Of a DNA stretch of 64,000 nucleotides, positions 1 through 7,745 are shown piece after piece. Where the stretch lies: assembly GCA_934436505.1 (NCBI GenBank), contig CAKSAP010000006.1, positions 1 through 64,000 of the forward strand, given 5' to 3'. Below the pieces are notes generated by a model. It was not told the DNA's origin. It saw only the letters and a list, made by a program, of their open reading frames with translations, and did no database searches. The position numbers and the translations under genes are program-made. This DNA comes from an uncultured Eubacteriales bacterium. Lineage in GTDB: Bacteria; Bacillota; Clostridia; Oscillospirales; Acutalibacteraceae. The number at the start of each line of letters is the position of its first letter. Positions within the stretch are counted from its first letter, which is position 1.

Positions 1-72
1 GGACCGTTGCGAAGCAACAAGGTCCGTCGTGCACCTCAGTTCTCAAAGAGATAAAAGATTATTTCGGATTAT
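1..72 (+). other. Cut-off 3' part of a structured transcript
   Basis: Bases 1-25 fold as an extended hairpin: GGACC (1-5) pairs with GGTCC (21-25) and GTTGC (6-10) with GCAAC (14-18) around a GAA loop. It is followed 48 bases later by an intrinsic terminator, so this looks like the end of a non-coding or untranslated RNA whose body lies left of the window. No coding frame is convincing. I could not match it to a known RNA family; T-box, RNase P and SRP 3' ends were considered and do not fit. Confidence 0.35.
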
Positions 73-105
73 ATACGCTCTCAAGAAATTGGGAGCGTAT
101 TTTTT
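73..105 (+). terminator. Intrinsic terminator
   Basis: A 10-bp stem (73-82 with 91-100, one G-U pair) and an 8-base loop are followed directly by TTTTT. It ends whatever transcript enters from the left edge. Confidence 0.8.
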
Positions 106-118
106 GTGCAATTTTCAC

Positions 119-243
119 GGTAGGGCGGGGGACAAGCCCTGACGGGCAGAGAAAAGTGAAGAGTGAAAAACGAAAAGAAGCAGGTGCTTCGCACGGATTA
201 AATTACAAATTATACCGTAGGGACAGCCCTTGCGGCTGTCCGC
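119..243 (+). repeat. Dispersed modular repeat, copy 1
   Basis: The unit has three parts: a GGTAGGGCGGGG...CCCTGACGGGCAGAG stem, a purine-rich AAAGTGAAGAGTGAAAA linker with GAAGCAGGTGCTTCGCAC, and a palindrome CCGTAGGGACAGCCC...GGCTGTCC (214-243). The same order occurs on the plus strand at 57883-58014, and the linker part occurs inverted at 59975-60050. It is non-coding and resembles the small palindromic intergenic repeats common in gut Clostridia. Confidence 0.7.
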
Positions 244-269
244 AAGCTATATCAAATTCAATTTGTACT

Positions 270-393
270 TCCGCCCCATCTTTGAGGGGGCTGTCATTTT
301 TCCGCAGAAAAATGACTGAGGGAGTTTTTATAATTTGAAATAATCTTTTTAACTCCCTCAGTTTCGCTACGCTCAACAGCTCCCTCGGAGAGG
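270..393 (+). repeat. Dispersed hairpin repeat (CTGAGGGAG module)
   Basis: Two nested inverted repeats: GTCATTTTTC (293-302) with GAAAAATGAC (307-316), and ACTGAGGGAGTT (315-326) with AACTCCCTCAGT (351-362). A related arrangement (a GTCG...T-run hairpin, then AATGACTGAGGGAGTTTT) occurs at about 58040-58080 and is likewise followed by text rich in CTCCCT. No gene is visible. Confidence 0.65.
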
Positions 394-460
394 GAGCGGA
401 ATGTTTAATGTAAATTTTAATTTAATAGTAACCGATAATTGTTTTGTTTTTATTGGTTTG

Positions 461-665
461 CTGCGGACAGGGGCTAGCCTCGTCGTCGTTTGCACCGTAT
501 CGTTCGCAACAGCCTGTGGCTGTCTCTCACTCACTACGCAACTCCTCCTCTTCCGCAAAAATCACGCTCGGCTCGCCTGTTCGGTTGTAAACGCCCTCAC
601 GACGGCTCGCTGTCGCTACCAACTTTTGCGGATTGCGGACAACCCTTGCGATATATCGGGCTTTA
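461..665 (+). repeat. Degenerate repeat tail abutting ylmH
   Basis: This holds a GCGGACAGGGGC half-palindrome at 463-474 (compare 58201-58229) followed by about 190 bases of C-rich, repeat-like sequence. It is open in the frame of the next gene back to 490, but the predicted protein there does not resemble any family and looks like translated repeat. It probably carries the 5' boundary of the ylmH transcript; no clear promoter is seen. Confidence 0.45.
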
Positions 666-690
666 TGTTATCATTATTGCGAAATTTGAA

Positions 691-1419
691 ATGAACAGTG
701 ATATTATGCTTGAAAAAAGATTTGAAGAACTTTATAACAGGGCGTATGAGCGAGGGTACAGCACCTTTTCGCCGTTCTTGACCTTGCCCGAACAGAGCGA
801 GCTTAAAAAGATGTATCTGCCGTGCGTTCTCTTTGGCGGATATGACGGTGCGCAAAGGGTGGTGGCAGGCTTCGGCGAGGATGTCGGAAATGACGATTTC
901 CCTATTGCCTGCGTTAAAATCGAGCCGCTTAACGAGAAATTTGCCGACGAGCTGACTCACAGGGATTTTTTAGGCTCACTTATGAATCTCGGAATTAAGC
1001 GTGAAACCGTGGGGGATATTATCGTTGACGGCAAATGCGGATATGTTATTTGCCTTGAAAATATTGCGGATTATATCTGCGAAAGCTTGACGAGAGTTCG
1101 GCACACAAGCGTTGTGGCGAAACGGTCTTTAATTCCCGAAAATACGGCTGAAAAATTTGAGGTGCTGACTGTCTTTGCGGCGTCCAAAAGGCTTGATGTT
1201 ATCATCGGTGCGGTCTACAATTTTTCAAGAAGCGAGTCCGCAAAGCTCATTGCTTCGGAACGGGTGTTTATAAATTCCGTTTTGACTCTTTCCGCTTCGA
1301 AAACAGTTAGCGACAACGATATTGTAACCGTTCGTGGATACGGAAGATTTATCCTTTCAGGCGAGGTCAAGACGACTAAAAAAGGCAGACTTGTGCTTGA
1401 AATAAAGAAGTATTGCTGA
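691..1419 (+). CDS. ylmH: YlmH-type S4 domain RNA-binding protein
   Basis: A 242-residue protein of the YlmH family, which in Firmicutes lies near division genes and has been linked to ribosome rescue or nascent-chain quality control. The C-terminal S4 domain starts near residue 169 (ASKRLDVIIGAVYNFSRSES), and the last strand is GRLVLEIKKY. The N-terminal part (FSPFLTLPEQ) matches the family's N-terminal region. The frame is open upstream to 490 through repeat sequence; I chose ATG 691, with ATG 706 as the alternative, because family similarity begins there. Neither start has a good ribosome-binding site. It stands alone here rather than in the division cluster. Confidence 0.85.
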   Translation: MNSDIMLEKRFEELYNRAYERGYSTFSPFLTLPEQSELKKMYLPCVLFGGYDGAQRVVAGFGEDVGNDDFPIACVKIEPLNEKFADELTHRDFLGSLMNLGIKRETVGDIIVDGKCGYVICLENIADYICESLTRVRHTSVVAKRSLIPENTAEKFEVLTVFAASKRLDVIIGAVYNFSRSESAKLIASERVFINSVLTLSASKTVSDNDIVTVRGYGRFILSGEVKTTKKGRLVLEIKKYC

Positions 1420-1480
1420 CGGCGGTTATATTACATAAAATCGGCGGAATACAGGCTTTGATTTTCGACAATAATATAAA

Positions 1481-1510
1481 TTGACAACCGATTATATACC
1501 GTGTTAAAAT
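1481..1510 (+). promoter_or_regulatory. Sigma-A promoter of pyk
   Basis: A perfect TTGACA (1481-1486) is followed after 18 bases by TAAAAT (1505-1510). Transcription should start near 1517, giving pyk a leader of about 135 bases that contains a small hairpin (1543-1558) and a terminator (1588-1617). Confidence 0.75.
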
Positions 1511-1587
1511 AATTGCGCAGTATATGTGGTGGAGTCTGTCATAGGTCGAAATCGACTTATTTATACTGTTGTCATTTTATATGATAG

Positions 1588-1617
1588 GGGACAGAACTAC
1601 GGTTTTGTCCCTTTTTT
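1588..1617 (+). terminator. Terminator inside the pyk leader (possible attenuator)
   Basis: A 10-bp stem (1588-1597 with 1602-1611, one G-U) and TACG loop are followed by TTTTTT (1612-1617). It lies between the pyk promoter and the pyk start codon, so unless it is read through it would prevent pyk expression. An AGGTCG...CGACTT hairpin precedes it at 1543-1558. The arrangement suggests transcription attenuation; the signal is unknown. Confidence 0.75.
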
Positions 1618-1652
1618 GATAGGCCCTCATTAAAGAAAGTAGAGGATTGACT

Positions 1653-3062
1653 ATGAGAAAAACGAAGATTGTATGCACCGTAGGTCCTGCTTGCGATAAC
1701 GAAGAAACCCTGCAAAAAATGCTTGAGGCAGGAATGAATGTCGCAAGACTTAATTTTTCGCACGGCACGCACGAGGAGCAGCAGAGAAGAATTGACCTTT
1801 TGAAGGCTGTTCGTGAAAAGGCGAATAAGCCGCTTGCGCTTATGCTTGATACAAAAGGGCCCGAATACCGTGTCGGACTTTTTAAGGACGGACAATGCAC
1901 TCTTAAAGAGGGCGGCACGTTTACCTTTACCGCCGAGGATGTTATGGGCGATGAGAACAGAGTATCCGTAAGCTATAAGGAGCTCGCAAAGGAAATGTCG
2001 GTTGGCGACAAAATCCTTGTAAATAACGGCTTGTTGATTTTTACCGTTACAAAAATTGACGGCGATAATGTTGTTTGCAGAACGGACGCAGGCGGAGTTA
2101 TCTCAAACAGAAAAAGTATGAGCTTTCCCGGCAAGGTGTTAAAGCAGAAATATTTGAGCGATTATGACAAGGCGGATTTGCTTTTCGGAATTAAGAACGA
2201 TGTTGACTATATTGCCTGCTCATTTGTATCCTGTAAGCAGGATATTGTGGATGTAAAATCATTCCTTGACGAAAACGGCGCAAAGGCGATAAGTCTTATT
2301 GCAAAAATCGAGAACAGGGCAGGAATCGACAACATTGAGGATATTTGCTCCGTATGCGACGGCATTATGATAGGCAGGGGAGATATGGGCGTTGAAATTC
2401 CCTATGAGGAGCTGCCTGCAATCCAAAAAGAGCTTATCACAAAGTGCCGCATGCTCGGAAAAAGGGTTATCACGGCGACGGAAATGCTTGAATCTATGAT
2501 TACCAATCCAAGACCCACAAGAGCGGAGATTTCCGACGTTGCAAATGCGGTTTACGACGGAACAAGCGCAGTTATGCTTTCGGGCGAAACGGCGGCAGGT
2601 AAATATCCCGTGCAGACGGTTGAAGCGATGTCGAGAATTGCTGAAAATACCGAGCAGAATATCCGCTACAAAAAGCGTTTTGCAAACACGGAGTTCCGTA
2701 TTCGCAACGAGATGGACGCTATTTCACACTCCGTTTGCGGTATGGCAATGGATATAGGTGCAAAGGCGATTGTTGTATGCTCGATTTCGGGTATGACGGC
2801 TCGAATGGTATCGAGATTTCGTCCGCCCGTCGATATTATCGGTCTTTCGGTAAATAAAAAGACTTATCATCAGCTTTCAATGTCTTGGGGTGTTACTCCC
2901 GTAATGTGCGAGGTTTATCCGTCTATCGAGGTGCTTTTCTATACGGCAAAGCAGATGGCAAAAAAGACCTTGAATTTGAAAACGGGCGACAGAATATTGA
3001 TAACCGGAGGCACCTCCGACACCACGGGCAATACAAATACGATAAGAATTGCCACGATATAA
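1653..3062 (+). CDS. pyk: Pyruvate kinase
   Basis: Catalyses phosphoenolpyruvate + ADP to pyruvate + ATP, the last step of glycolysis. At 469 residues it is the short form: the C-terminal PEP-utiliser-like domain found in Bacillus (about 585 residues) is absent. Visible motifs are KTKIVCTVGP at the N-terminus, the substrate loop LDTKGPEYR (65-73), IAKIENRAG with the catalytic lysine, MIGRGDMGVEIP for the metal site, and NPRPTRAEISDVANAV with SGETAAGKYP. ATG 1653 is preferred over an in-frame TTG at 1647 because AGAGG at 1641-1645 gives seven bases of spacing. It is monocistronic, between a leader terminator and a strong downstream terminator. Confidence 0.97.
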   Translation: MRKTKIVCTVGPACDNEETLQKMLEAGMNVARLNFSHGTHEEQQRRIDLLKAVREKANKPLALMLDTKGPEYRVGLFKDGQCTLKEGGTFTFTAEDVMGDENRVSVSYKELAKEMSVGDKILVNNGLLIFTVTKIDGDNVVCRTDAGGVISNRKSMSFPGKVLKQKYLSDYDKADLLFGIKNDVDYIACSFVSCKQDIVDVKSFLDENGAKAISLIAKIENRAGIDNIEDICSVCDGIMIGRGDMGVEIPYEELPAIQKELITKCRMLGKRVITATEMLESMITNPRPTRAEISDVANAVYDGTSAVMLSGETAAGKYPVQTVEAMSRIAENTEQNIRYKKRFANTEFRIRNEMDAISHSVCGMAMDIGAKAIVVCSISGMTARMVSRFRPPVDIIGLSVNKKTYHQLSMSWGVTPVMCEVYPSIEVLFYTAKQMAKKTLNLKTGDRILITGGTSDTTGNTNTIRIATI

Positions 3063-3070
3063 CAATGATT

Positions 3071-3385
3071 AAAAATCCGTTCTCCCAAGGCTGAGAGTTA
3101 ATAAGGCAGTTTTGCTTCAAAATAACATCTTTTTGCACAATAATGCGTTAAACCCCACAGATATGCGTCAGCATTATCTGCGGGGTTTGCCTTTTCTTGT
3201 ATCAAAAATATATCATATTGAAGTGCGTTGCAGTTTCGTAACCATAAAAATTCTTTTATGCAGAAGTAGGGAAACGAAGCAAGGCTGTCGCCTTGCGAGG
3301 CTTTCCGACAAAGGCATAATAAATTTTTATGCGAGAAACCAATACTTCCTTATAAACTCTCAGCCAAATCGAGAGAACGGATTTT
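3071..3385. repeat. Non-coding element bounded by about 35-bp inverted repeats
   Basis: The left end 3071-3106 begins AAAAATCCGTTCTC, then CAAGGCTGAGAGTTAATAAGG. The reverse complement of 3348-3385 reads AAAAATCCGTTCTC, a short divergent spacer, then GGCTGAGAGTTTATAAGG. About 240 bases lie between, holding the pyk terminator, a GCAAGGC-TGTC-GCCTTGC hairpin near 3280-3300 and an ATAAAAATT/AATTTTTAT pair. No gene is visible. It fits a MITE-like element or two facing copies of one repeat; no target duplication could be confirmed. Confidence 0.5.
3151..3194 (+). terminator. Terminator after pyk
   Basis: AACCCCACAGAT (3151-3162) pairs with ATCTGCGGGGTT (3176-3187), one mismatch, followed by TGCCTTTTCTTG. 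It lies inside the inverted-repeat element 3071-3385. Confidence 0.75.
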
Positions 3386-3397
3386 TGCTTGCATTAT

Positions 3398-5206
3398 TTA
3401 CTTTTTATCAAAATATACCGTGTAGAATTCATGCCGTGTTTCAAAGAACGGCTTGAGTATAATCGGGGTTCCGAGTGTCGAGTATTTTGCAGGGATTTTG
3501 AAAATCAGTTTTTCCCTGTCCGATATTTCAACGCAGGTCTCCGCTGATTTCCCGTTTAATAAAAGCGACGGATATTCAACGGTTATGTCGTCAATCAAAA
3601 GCTCATTTGAAATGTATTCGGAAACCTTGTCGGTAATTTTACCGAGCGGCGCACAAAGCGTAACGGGTCCGTATTTCAAGGCGCAGACATCTTTTTCACG
3701 GGATTTATACTCGGTTATTTTCATAGGCAGTGTAAGCTCTACGGTATCGCCGCCTTTTATATTTGAAACAGTGAAATATCCTTTTTCGATTTCCCGAAAC
3801 TCCTTCGCCCCGTGTCTGATTGCGGCGGCTTTGTGGGAAAATTCGGGTATGCGAAGCTTTAAGCTGTCAATTTCGGTGTTGCGCTTAACGGCAATGCTGA
3901 TTTTGTCCGAATAGGGATAATCTGTGTTTATTTCAAGAGAGACACCGTCCGTTTCAAGCCGAGACGGCATATACAGGTTGATGTAAAGAGTGCTTCCGTC
4001 AAAAAAGAAGATGTTGTTTTCATACTTTTCGGGGTTTTCCATTCCCGTACCCGTACAGCACCACCAGGATTTATATTTTTTCTCGTATGTTCTGTGATGT
4101 CCCTGCAAAAGGGAGACGAAGTACATTTTTGCTCCGCTTTCGTCCTGCTGGGCAAGAATATGATTTAACAGTGCGTTTTCATACCAATCAAAATACTCCG
4201 ATTTTTGGTTAAAAGAAAAAAGATACTCGCAAAGCCGCATCATATTATATGTATTACAGCTCTCGCAGGTCTTTTTTGAGAGAGTCTCTTTTCCTTTTTT
4301 CTCAAAATGCTCTTTGTCGGAGTTGCCGCCTATTGCGTAAGAACGGTCCTGTGTGACAAAACGCCAAAAGTTTTCAGCCGCAGTCCTGTATTCTTTATGG
4401 GCTTCGGGTGAGGCTGCGTAAATTGCCGCCATACCCGTTACTTTGGGAATTTGGGTATTTGCGTGCCAACCGTCTAATTTATCCTCGCCTTTCAAAAGGA
4501 AGCGAAACAGCTTTTTATGAGTAAATTTTTCGGCAAAGTAAAGATATTTTTCATTTTTTGTTATCCGGTAGAGATTTGCGAAAACCTCGTTCATTCCGCC
4601 GTGCTCATATTCGAGCATTTTTTCAAAATCTTCGTCCGAAAAATCCGACAGACCGTCGCAAGCCCAATCGGCAAACCGTAACAGAACTCTTAAAACGGTT
4701 TGGTCTTCGGTAACCGAGTATGCGTCCGTAAGTCCCTTGAAAATTTTATGTAAATTGTACCAGGGAACCCAATACCCTTCTGCCCATGAAGTCAGATTTT
4801 TATCAAAAAGCTCTGTAAAGCAATTTTCTTTACAACCACCTATATATCCCGATTTTGCGTTGCTTTGCACGCTTTCAAGCTGTGAGACAATGTATAAAAT
4901 TTTTTGCTTGAGCTTTTCGTCTCCGCTTTTGGCATAGCACTCCGAAAGGGCGCTCAAAAAGTGCCCGAGCGAATGTCCTGCAAGCGAAAATGTCTCGGGG
5001 CTCTTCTCCCAGTTGTTTGCACTTTTTCTCTCCCAACCGCCGTAGCGCTTTGCGTTGTTCGGGGCAGGCATATTGTGCGCCTCAAAAATAGGCGACAGAA
5101 GCCTGTCAATATCCACGCCGTCAAGATACTCTCTACCGATTTTTTCACTTTGCGAAAATACGGAGTTTAACAGCGTTATGTTCCTTTTGTCGGCAAATCC
5201 TGCCAT
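3398..5206 (-). CDS. GH127-family (DUF1680) beta-L-arabinofuranosidase
   Basis: A 602-residue glycoside hydrolase without signal peptide, so probably acting on short oligosaccharides in the cytoplasm. GH127 enzymes remove beta-L-arabinofuranose using a zinc-bound cysteine nucleophile. The expected ligands are visible: TCESCNTYNM (E316, C317) and WWCCTGTGMENPEKY (C383, C384), and the all-alpha barrel region fills the first 380 residues. Start ATG 5206 has AGGTG six bases upstream; earlier in-frame starts (5212, 5215) overlap that ribosome-binding site. It is divergent from the GH29 gene, with which it seems to share a regulatory region, and araA/araD at 37-39 kb would use the product. The exact substrate is inferred. 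Confidence 0.88.
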   Translation of the reverse strand: MAGFADKRNITLLNSVFSQSEKIGREYLDGVDIDRLLSPIFEAHNMPAPNNAKRYGGWERKSANNWEKSPETFSLAGHSLGHFLSALSECYAKSGDEKLKQKILYIVSQLESVQSNAKSGYIGGCKENCFTELFDKNLTSWAEGYWVPWYNLHKIFKGLTDAYSVTEDQTVLRVLLRFADWACDGLSDFSDEDFEKMLEYEHGGMNEVFANLYRITKNEKYLYFAEKFTHKKLFRFLLKGEDKLDGWHANTQIPKVTGMAAIYAASPEAHKEYRTAAENFWRFVTQDRSYAIGGNSDKEHFEKKGKETLSKKTCESCNTYNMMRLCEYLFSFNQKSEYFDWYENALLNHILAQQDESGAKMYFVSLLQGHHRTYEKKYKSWWCCTGTGMENPEKYENNIFFFDGSTLYINLYMPSRLETDGVSLEINTDYPYSDKISIAVKRNTEIDSLKLRIPEFSHKAAAIRHGAKEFREIEKGYFTVSNIKGGDTVELTLPMKITEYKSREKDVCALKYGPVTLCAPLGKITDKVSEYISNELLIDDITVEYPSLLLNGKSAETCVEISDREKLIFKIPAKYSTLGTPIILKPFFETRHEFYTVYFDKK

Positions 5207-5222
5207 AGACATCACCTAATAT

Positions 5223-5252
5223 ATGATACACTTTTTATTATGTGCAAGTCAA
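5223..5252 (-). promoter_or_regulatory. Promoter of the GH127 gene
   Basis: On the minus strand TTGACT (5252-5247), an 18-base spacer, then TATCAT (5228-5223). The -10 lies in the motif TATGATACACTTT (plus-strand reading), which is repeated at the facing promoter. Confidence 0.6.
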
Positions 5253-5259
5253 CATTTGA

Positions 5260-5288
5260 TTGAAAAGGGTGTTCATATATGATATACT
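5260..5288 (+). promoter_or_regulatory. Promoter of the GH29 operon
   Basis: TTGAAA (5260-5265), 17-base spacer, TATACT (5283-5288). The -10 is embedded in TATGATATACTTT, nearly identical to the motif over the -10 of the divergent gene (about 5222-5234), so both promoters may be bound by one regulator. Confidence 0.65.
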
Positions 5289-5321
5289 TTAAATAGAATA
5301 TTATGAAAAGCAGGTGTTACT

Positions 5322-6740
5322 ATGGTCGAGGCTTATAAGCGTGCGGCGCAGGTCGTTCCCTCGGAACGCCAACTGAATTGGCAAAAGCTTGAATTTTACG
5401 CATTTTGTCATTTCGGTATGAATACATTTACAGGCAAAGAGTGGGGCGACGGCAAGGCATCTCCCGAGCTGTTTAATCCTACCGATTTTGATGCTGAACA
5501 GTGGGCGAAGGCTATCAAGGACGGCGGAATGAGCGCTATGATTTTGACCTGTAAGCACCATGACGGCTTCTGCCTTTGGCCGAGTGCATATACCGATTAC
5601 AGCGTAAAAGCAAGTCCGTTCAAGAACGGCAACGGCGACGTTGTAAAAGAGGTTTCCGACGCTTGCAGGAAATACGGCTTGAAATTCGGTATTTATCTCT
5701 CTCCGTGGGACAGGCATGAGGAAAGCTACGGCAAGGGCGAAGAATACAACGAATACTATAAAAATCAGTTGAGAGAGCTTCTCACAAATTACGGCGATAT
5801 TTTCTGTATTTGGCTTGACGGTGCGTGCGGAGAGGGCAAAAACGGCAAGGTTCAGGAGTACGATTGGCCGGGCTATTATAAGGTTATGCGTGAGCTTCAG
5901 CCCAATGCCACAATCAATGTTTGCGGTCCCGATGTCCGTTGGGTAGGTAACGAGGCAGGCATCGGCAGAGTGAGCGAATGGAGCGTTGTACCGTCTTATT
6001 ATTCTATTAACGAATTTACAGCTGAAAACTCTCAAAAAGAGGATAACAAAAAATTCCGCAAGAGCCACAGCCAGATGATTATGGATATGGGCTCAAGAAA
6101 AGCGATAGCCGATGCGGACGAGCTTATTTGGTATCCGTCCGAGGTTGACGTTTCGATAAGACCGGGTTGGTTCTTCCACGAGAGCGAAAACTATAAGCAA
6201 AAATCGCTTAAAAAGCTGATGAAAATCTATTTAAGCTCTGTCGGAAACAACTCGACTCTGCTTTTGAACATTCCGCCCGATAAGACGGGTAAAATCTACG
6301 AAACCGACGTGCTTTTGCTCGACAGTTTCAGACGCACGCTTAAAAGACGCTTCCCGAACGACCTTTTGAAAAATGCAAAGGTAACAGCTTCGTCAAACAG
6401 CGAAAACGCAGGGAATATCATTTCCTCCGACGATACTCTTTTCTGGCAGGCTGACGAGAAGGACGAAAAGCCCGAAATTATATTTGAATTTCCCGAAAAG
6501 ACGGAATTTGACGCACTTGTGTTGCAGGAAAATATCGCAACGGGTCAGCAGATAGAGAAATTTTCGGTTTATATTGAGCAGTTTGGAATTTGGAGAAAAA
6601 TTTCCAAGAAAACTGTAATCGGATATAAGAAAATTATCACCTTCAAAAGACCTAAAAAGACGAAGAAAATCAAAATCAGAATTGACTCGTACAGAGTTAA
6701 ATGTACGCTCAACAGAGTAGAAGCGCACAAATCGGAGTAA
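5322..6740 (+). CDS. GH29 alpha-L-fucosidase (with C-terminal module)
   Basis: A 472-residue retaining alpha-L-fucosidase. The catalytic barrel covers about residues 15-340: FCHFGMNTFTGKEWGDG, CKHHDGFCLWPS, GIYLSPWDRHE and IFCIWLDGACGEG, in which D166 is the expected nucleophile. Residues about 350-470 form a beta-rich module resembling a discoidin (F5/8 type C) domain. There is no signal peptide, so it probably works inside the cell on imported oligosaccharides. It is the first gene of a probable operon; the next start codon lies one base after its stop. A shorter paralogue is at 50532. Linkage preference cannot be read from sequence. Confidence 0.92.
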   Translation: MVEAYKRAAQVVPSERQLNWQKLEFYAFCHFGMNTFTGKEWGDGKASPELFNPTDFDAEQWAKAIKDGGMSAMILTCKHHDGFCLWPSAYTDYSVKASPFKNGNGDVVKEVSDACRKYGLKFGIYLSPWDRHEESYGKGEEYNEYYKNQLRELLTNYGDIFCIWLDGACGEGKNGKVQEYDWPGYYKVMRELQPNATINVCGPDVRWVGNEAGIGRVSEWSVVPSYYSINEFTAENSQKEDNKKFRKSHSQMIMDMGSRKAIADADELIWYPSEVDVSIRPGWFFHESENYKQKSLKKLMKIYLSSVGNNSTLLLNIPPDKTGKIYETDVLLLDSFRRTLKRRFPNDLLKNAKVTASSNSENAGNIISSDDTLFWQADEKDEKPEIIFEFPEKTEFDALVLQENIATGQQIEKFSVYIEQFGIWRKISKKTVIGYKKIITFKRPKKTKKIKIRIDSYRVKCTLNRVEAHKSE

Positions 6741-6741
6741 T

Positions 6742-7743
6742 ATGATACTTACATTCCCCACGTTTTACCGAGATTTCAAATGTATAGCGGATCGCTGTAC
6801 GGATAGCTGCTGTATCGGCTGGGAGATTGATATTGACTCGGCTTCATACGAAAAATACAGGCTTATGCCCGAAACTTTCCAAAAAAACATTGCCGTTTGC
6901 GACGGCGTAACACACTTTGTTTTAACAGAGGATGAGCGTTGCCCGTTTCTTCAAAAGGACGGACTTTGCAAAATCATTCTCGAACATTCGGAGGATATGC
7001 TTTGCGATATATGCCGTGAGCATCCGAGATTTTACGAGTGGTACGGAAATTATAAGGATGCAGGGGTCGGACTCTGCTGCGAAGAGGCGGTAAGACTGTT
7101 GCTTGAAAGCGAAAAACCGCTTGAATATGAGACTGTTGAAACGCAGGAAATTTCCGACGACGATACGCCCGAGGATATTTGTAAAAGTGTTTTTGAGCTT
7201 AGAAAAAGCCTGTTTTCGATTATCAATGACCGCAGTTTAACGCTTTTTGAAAGAATAGAAAAGTGCTTTTCAAAAATCGGTGTGAAAGACGTTGCTGTAC
7301 CCTGCTCTGCCGATGAATTCCTTGCGGAATGTGTTGAAATCGCAAAAGAAATGTCGCCATTTGACGAATTGTGGGAAAAGTATGTTTTGTGTCTTGAGGC
7401 GTTGGACTTTCAAGATGTAAAAGAACGCATTCATAAGGCATTGTCGGAAAATCAGATGCGCTATGAAAAATCACTTTCGTATTTCGTTTTCAGGCATTTT
7501 ATAAAGGCTTGCTTTGACGGGGATTTGCTTGCCCATTTCAAGCTTGCGGTCATTATGATGATTTTTGAAATGCTCATTGATTGTGTAAACGACGAATTGC
7601 TTTTTAACACACGCTATTTGTCAAAGCAGGTCGAATATTCCGAGGAAAACATTGACCTTTTGACCGATGAGTGCTGTTTCAATGCATTGATAAGCGAAAA
7701 TAACATTCTCGCTTTTCTCAACGAATTATTTAACGGAGGGTAA
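6742..7743 (+). CDS. FliB-like lysine-N-methylase family protein
   Basis: A 333-residue cysteine-rich protein of the family annotated as flagellin lysine-N-methylase (FliB). The N-terminal region has FYRDFKCIADRCTDSCC, CPFLQKDGLCKI, MLCDICREHPRFYEW and GVGLCCEEAVRLL, a CxxxCxxxCC-type cluster that probably binds metal or an Fe-S centre. The rest is helical and poorly conserved. The start follows the fucosidase stop by one base, so the two are probably translationally coupled. No flagellar gene is seen in the window, so flagellin may not be the substrate; true function unknown. Confidence 0.75.
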   Translation: MILTFPTFYRDFKCIADRCTDSCCIGWEIDIDSASYEKYRLMPETFQKNIAVCDGVTHFVLTEDERCPFLQKDGLCKIILEHSEDMLCDICREHPRFYEWYGNYKDAGVGLCCEEAVRLLLESEKPLEYETVETQEISDDDTPEDICKSVFELRKSLFSIINDRSLTLFERIEKCFSKIGVKDVAVPCSADEFLAECVEIAKEMSPFDELWEKYVLCLEALDFQDVKERIHKALSENQMRYEKSLSYFVFRHFIKACFDGDLLAHFKLAVIMMIFEMLIDCVNDELLFNTRYLSKQVEYSEENIDLLTDECCFNALISENNILAFLNELFNGG

Positions 7744-7745
7744 TT

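Noticed and set aside
1..72. T-box or known riboswitch at the left edge
   Set aside because: No GGUGGNACCGCG-like T-box core or other recognisable conserved core; only the 3' hairpin and terminator are in view.
490..690. N-terminal extension of the ylmH frame
   Set aside because: The extension translates repeat-like DNA, is rich in Ser/Arg/Leu and not part of the YlmH family.
5301..6068. 255-codon minus-strand frame opposite the GH29 gene
   Set aside because: A shadow of a strongly coding plus-strand gene, with no ribosome-binding site and no family resemblance.
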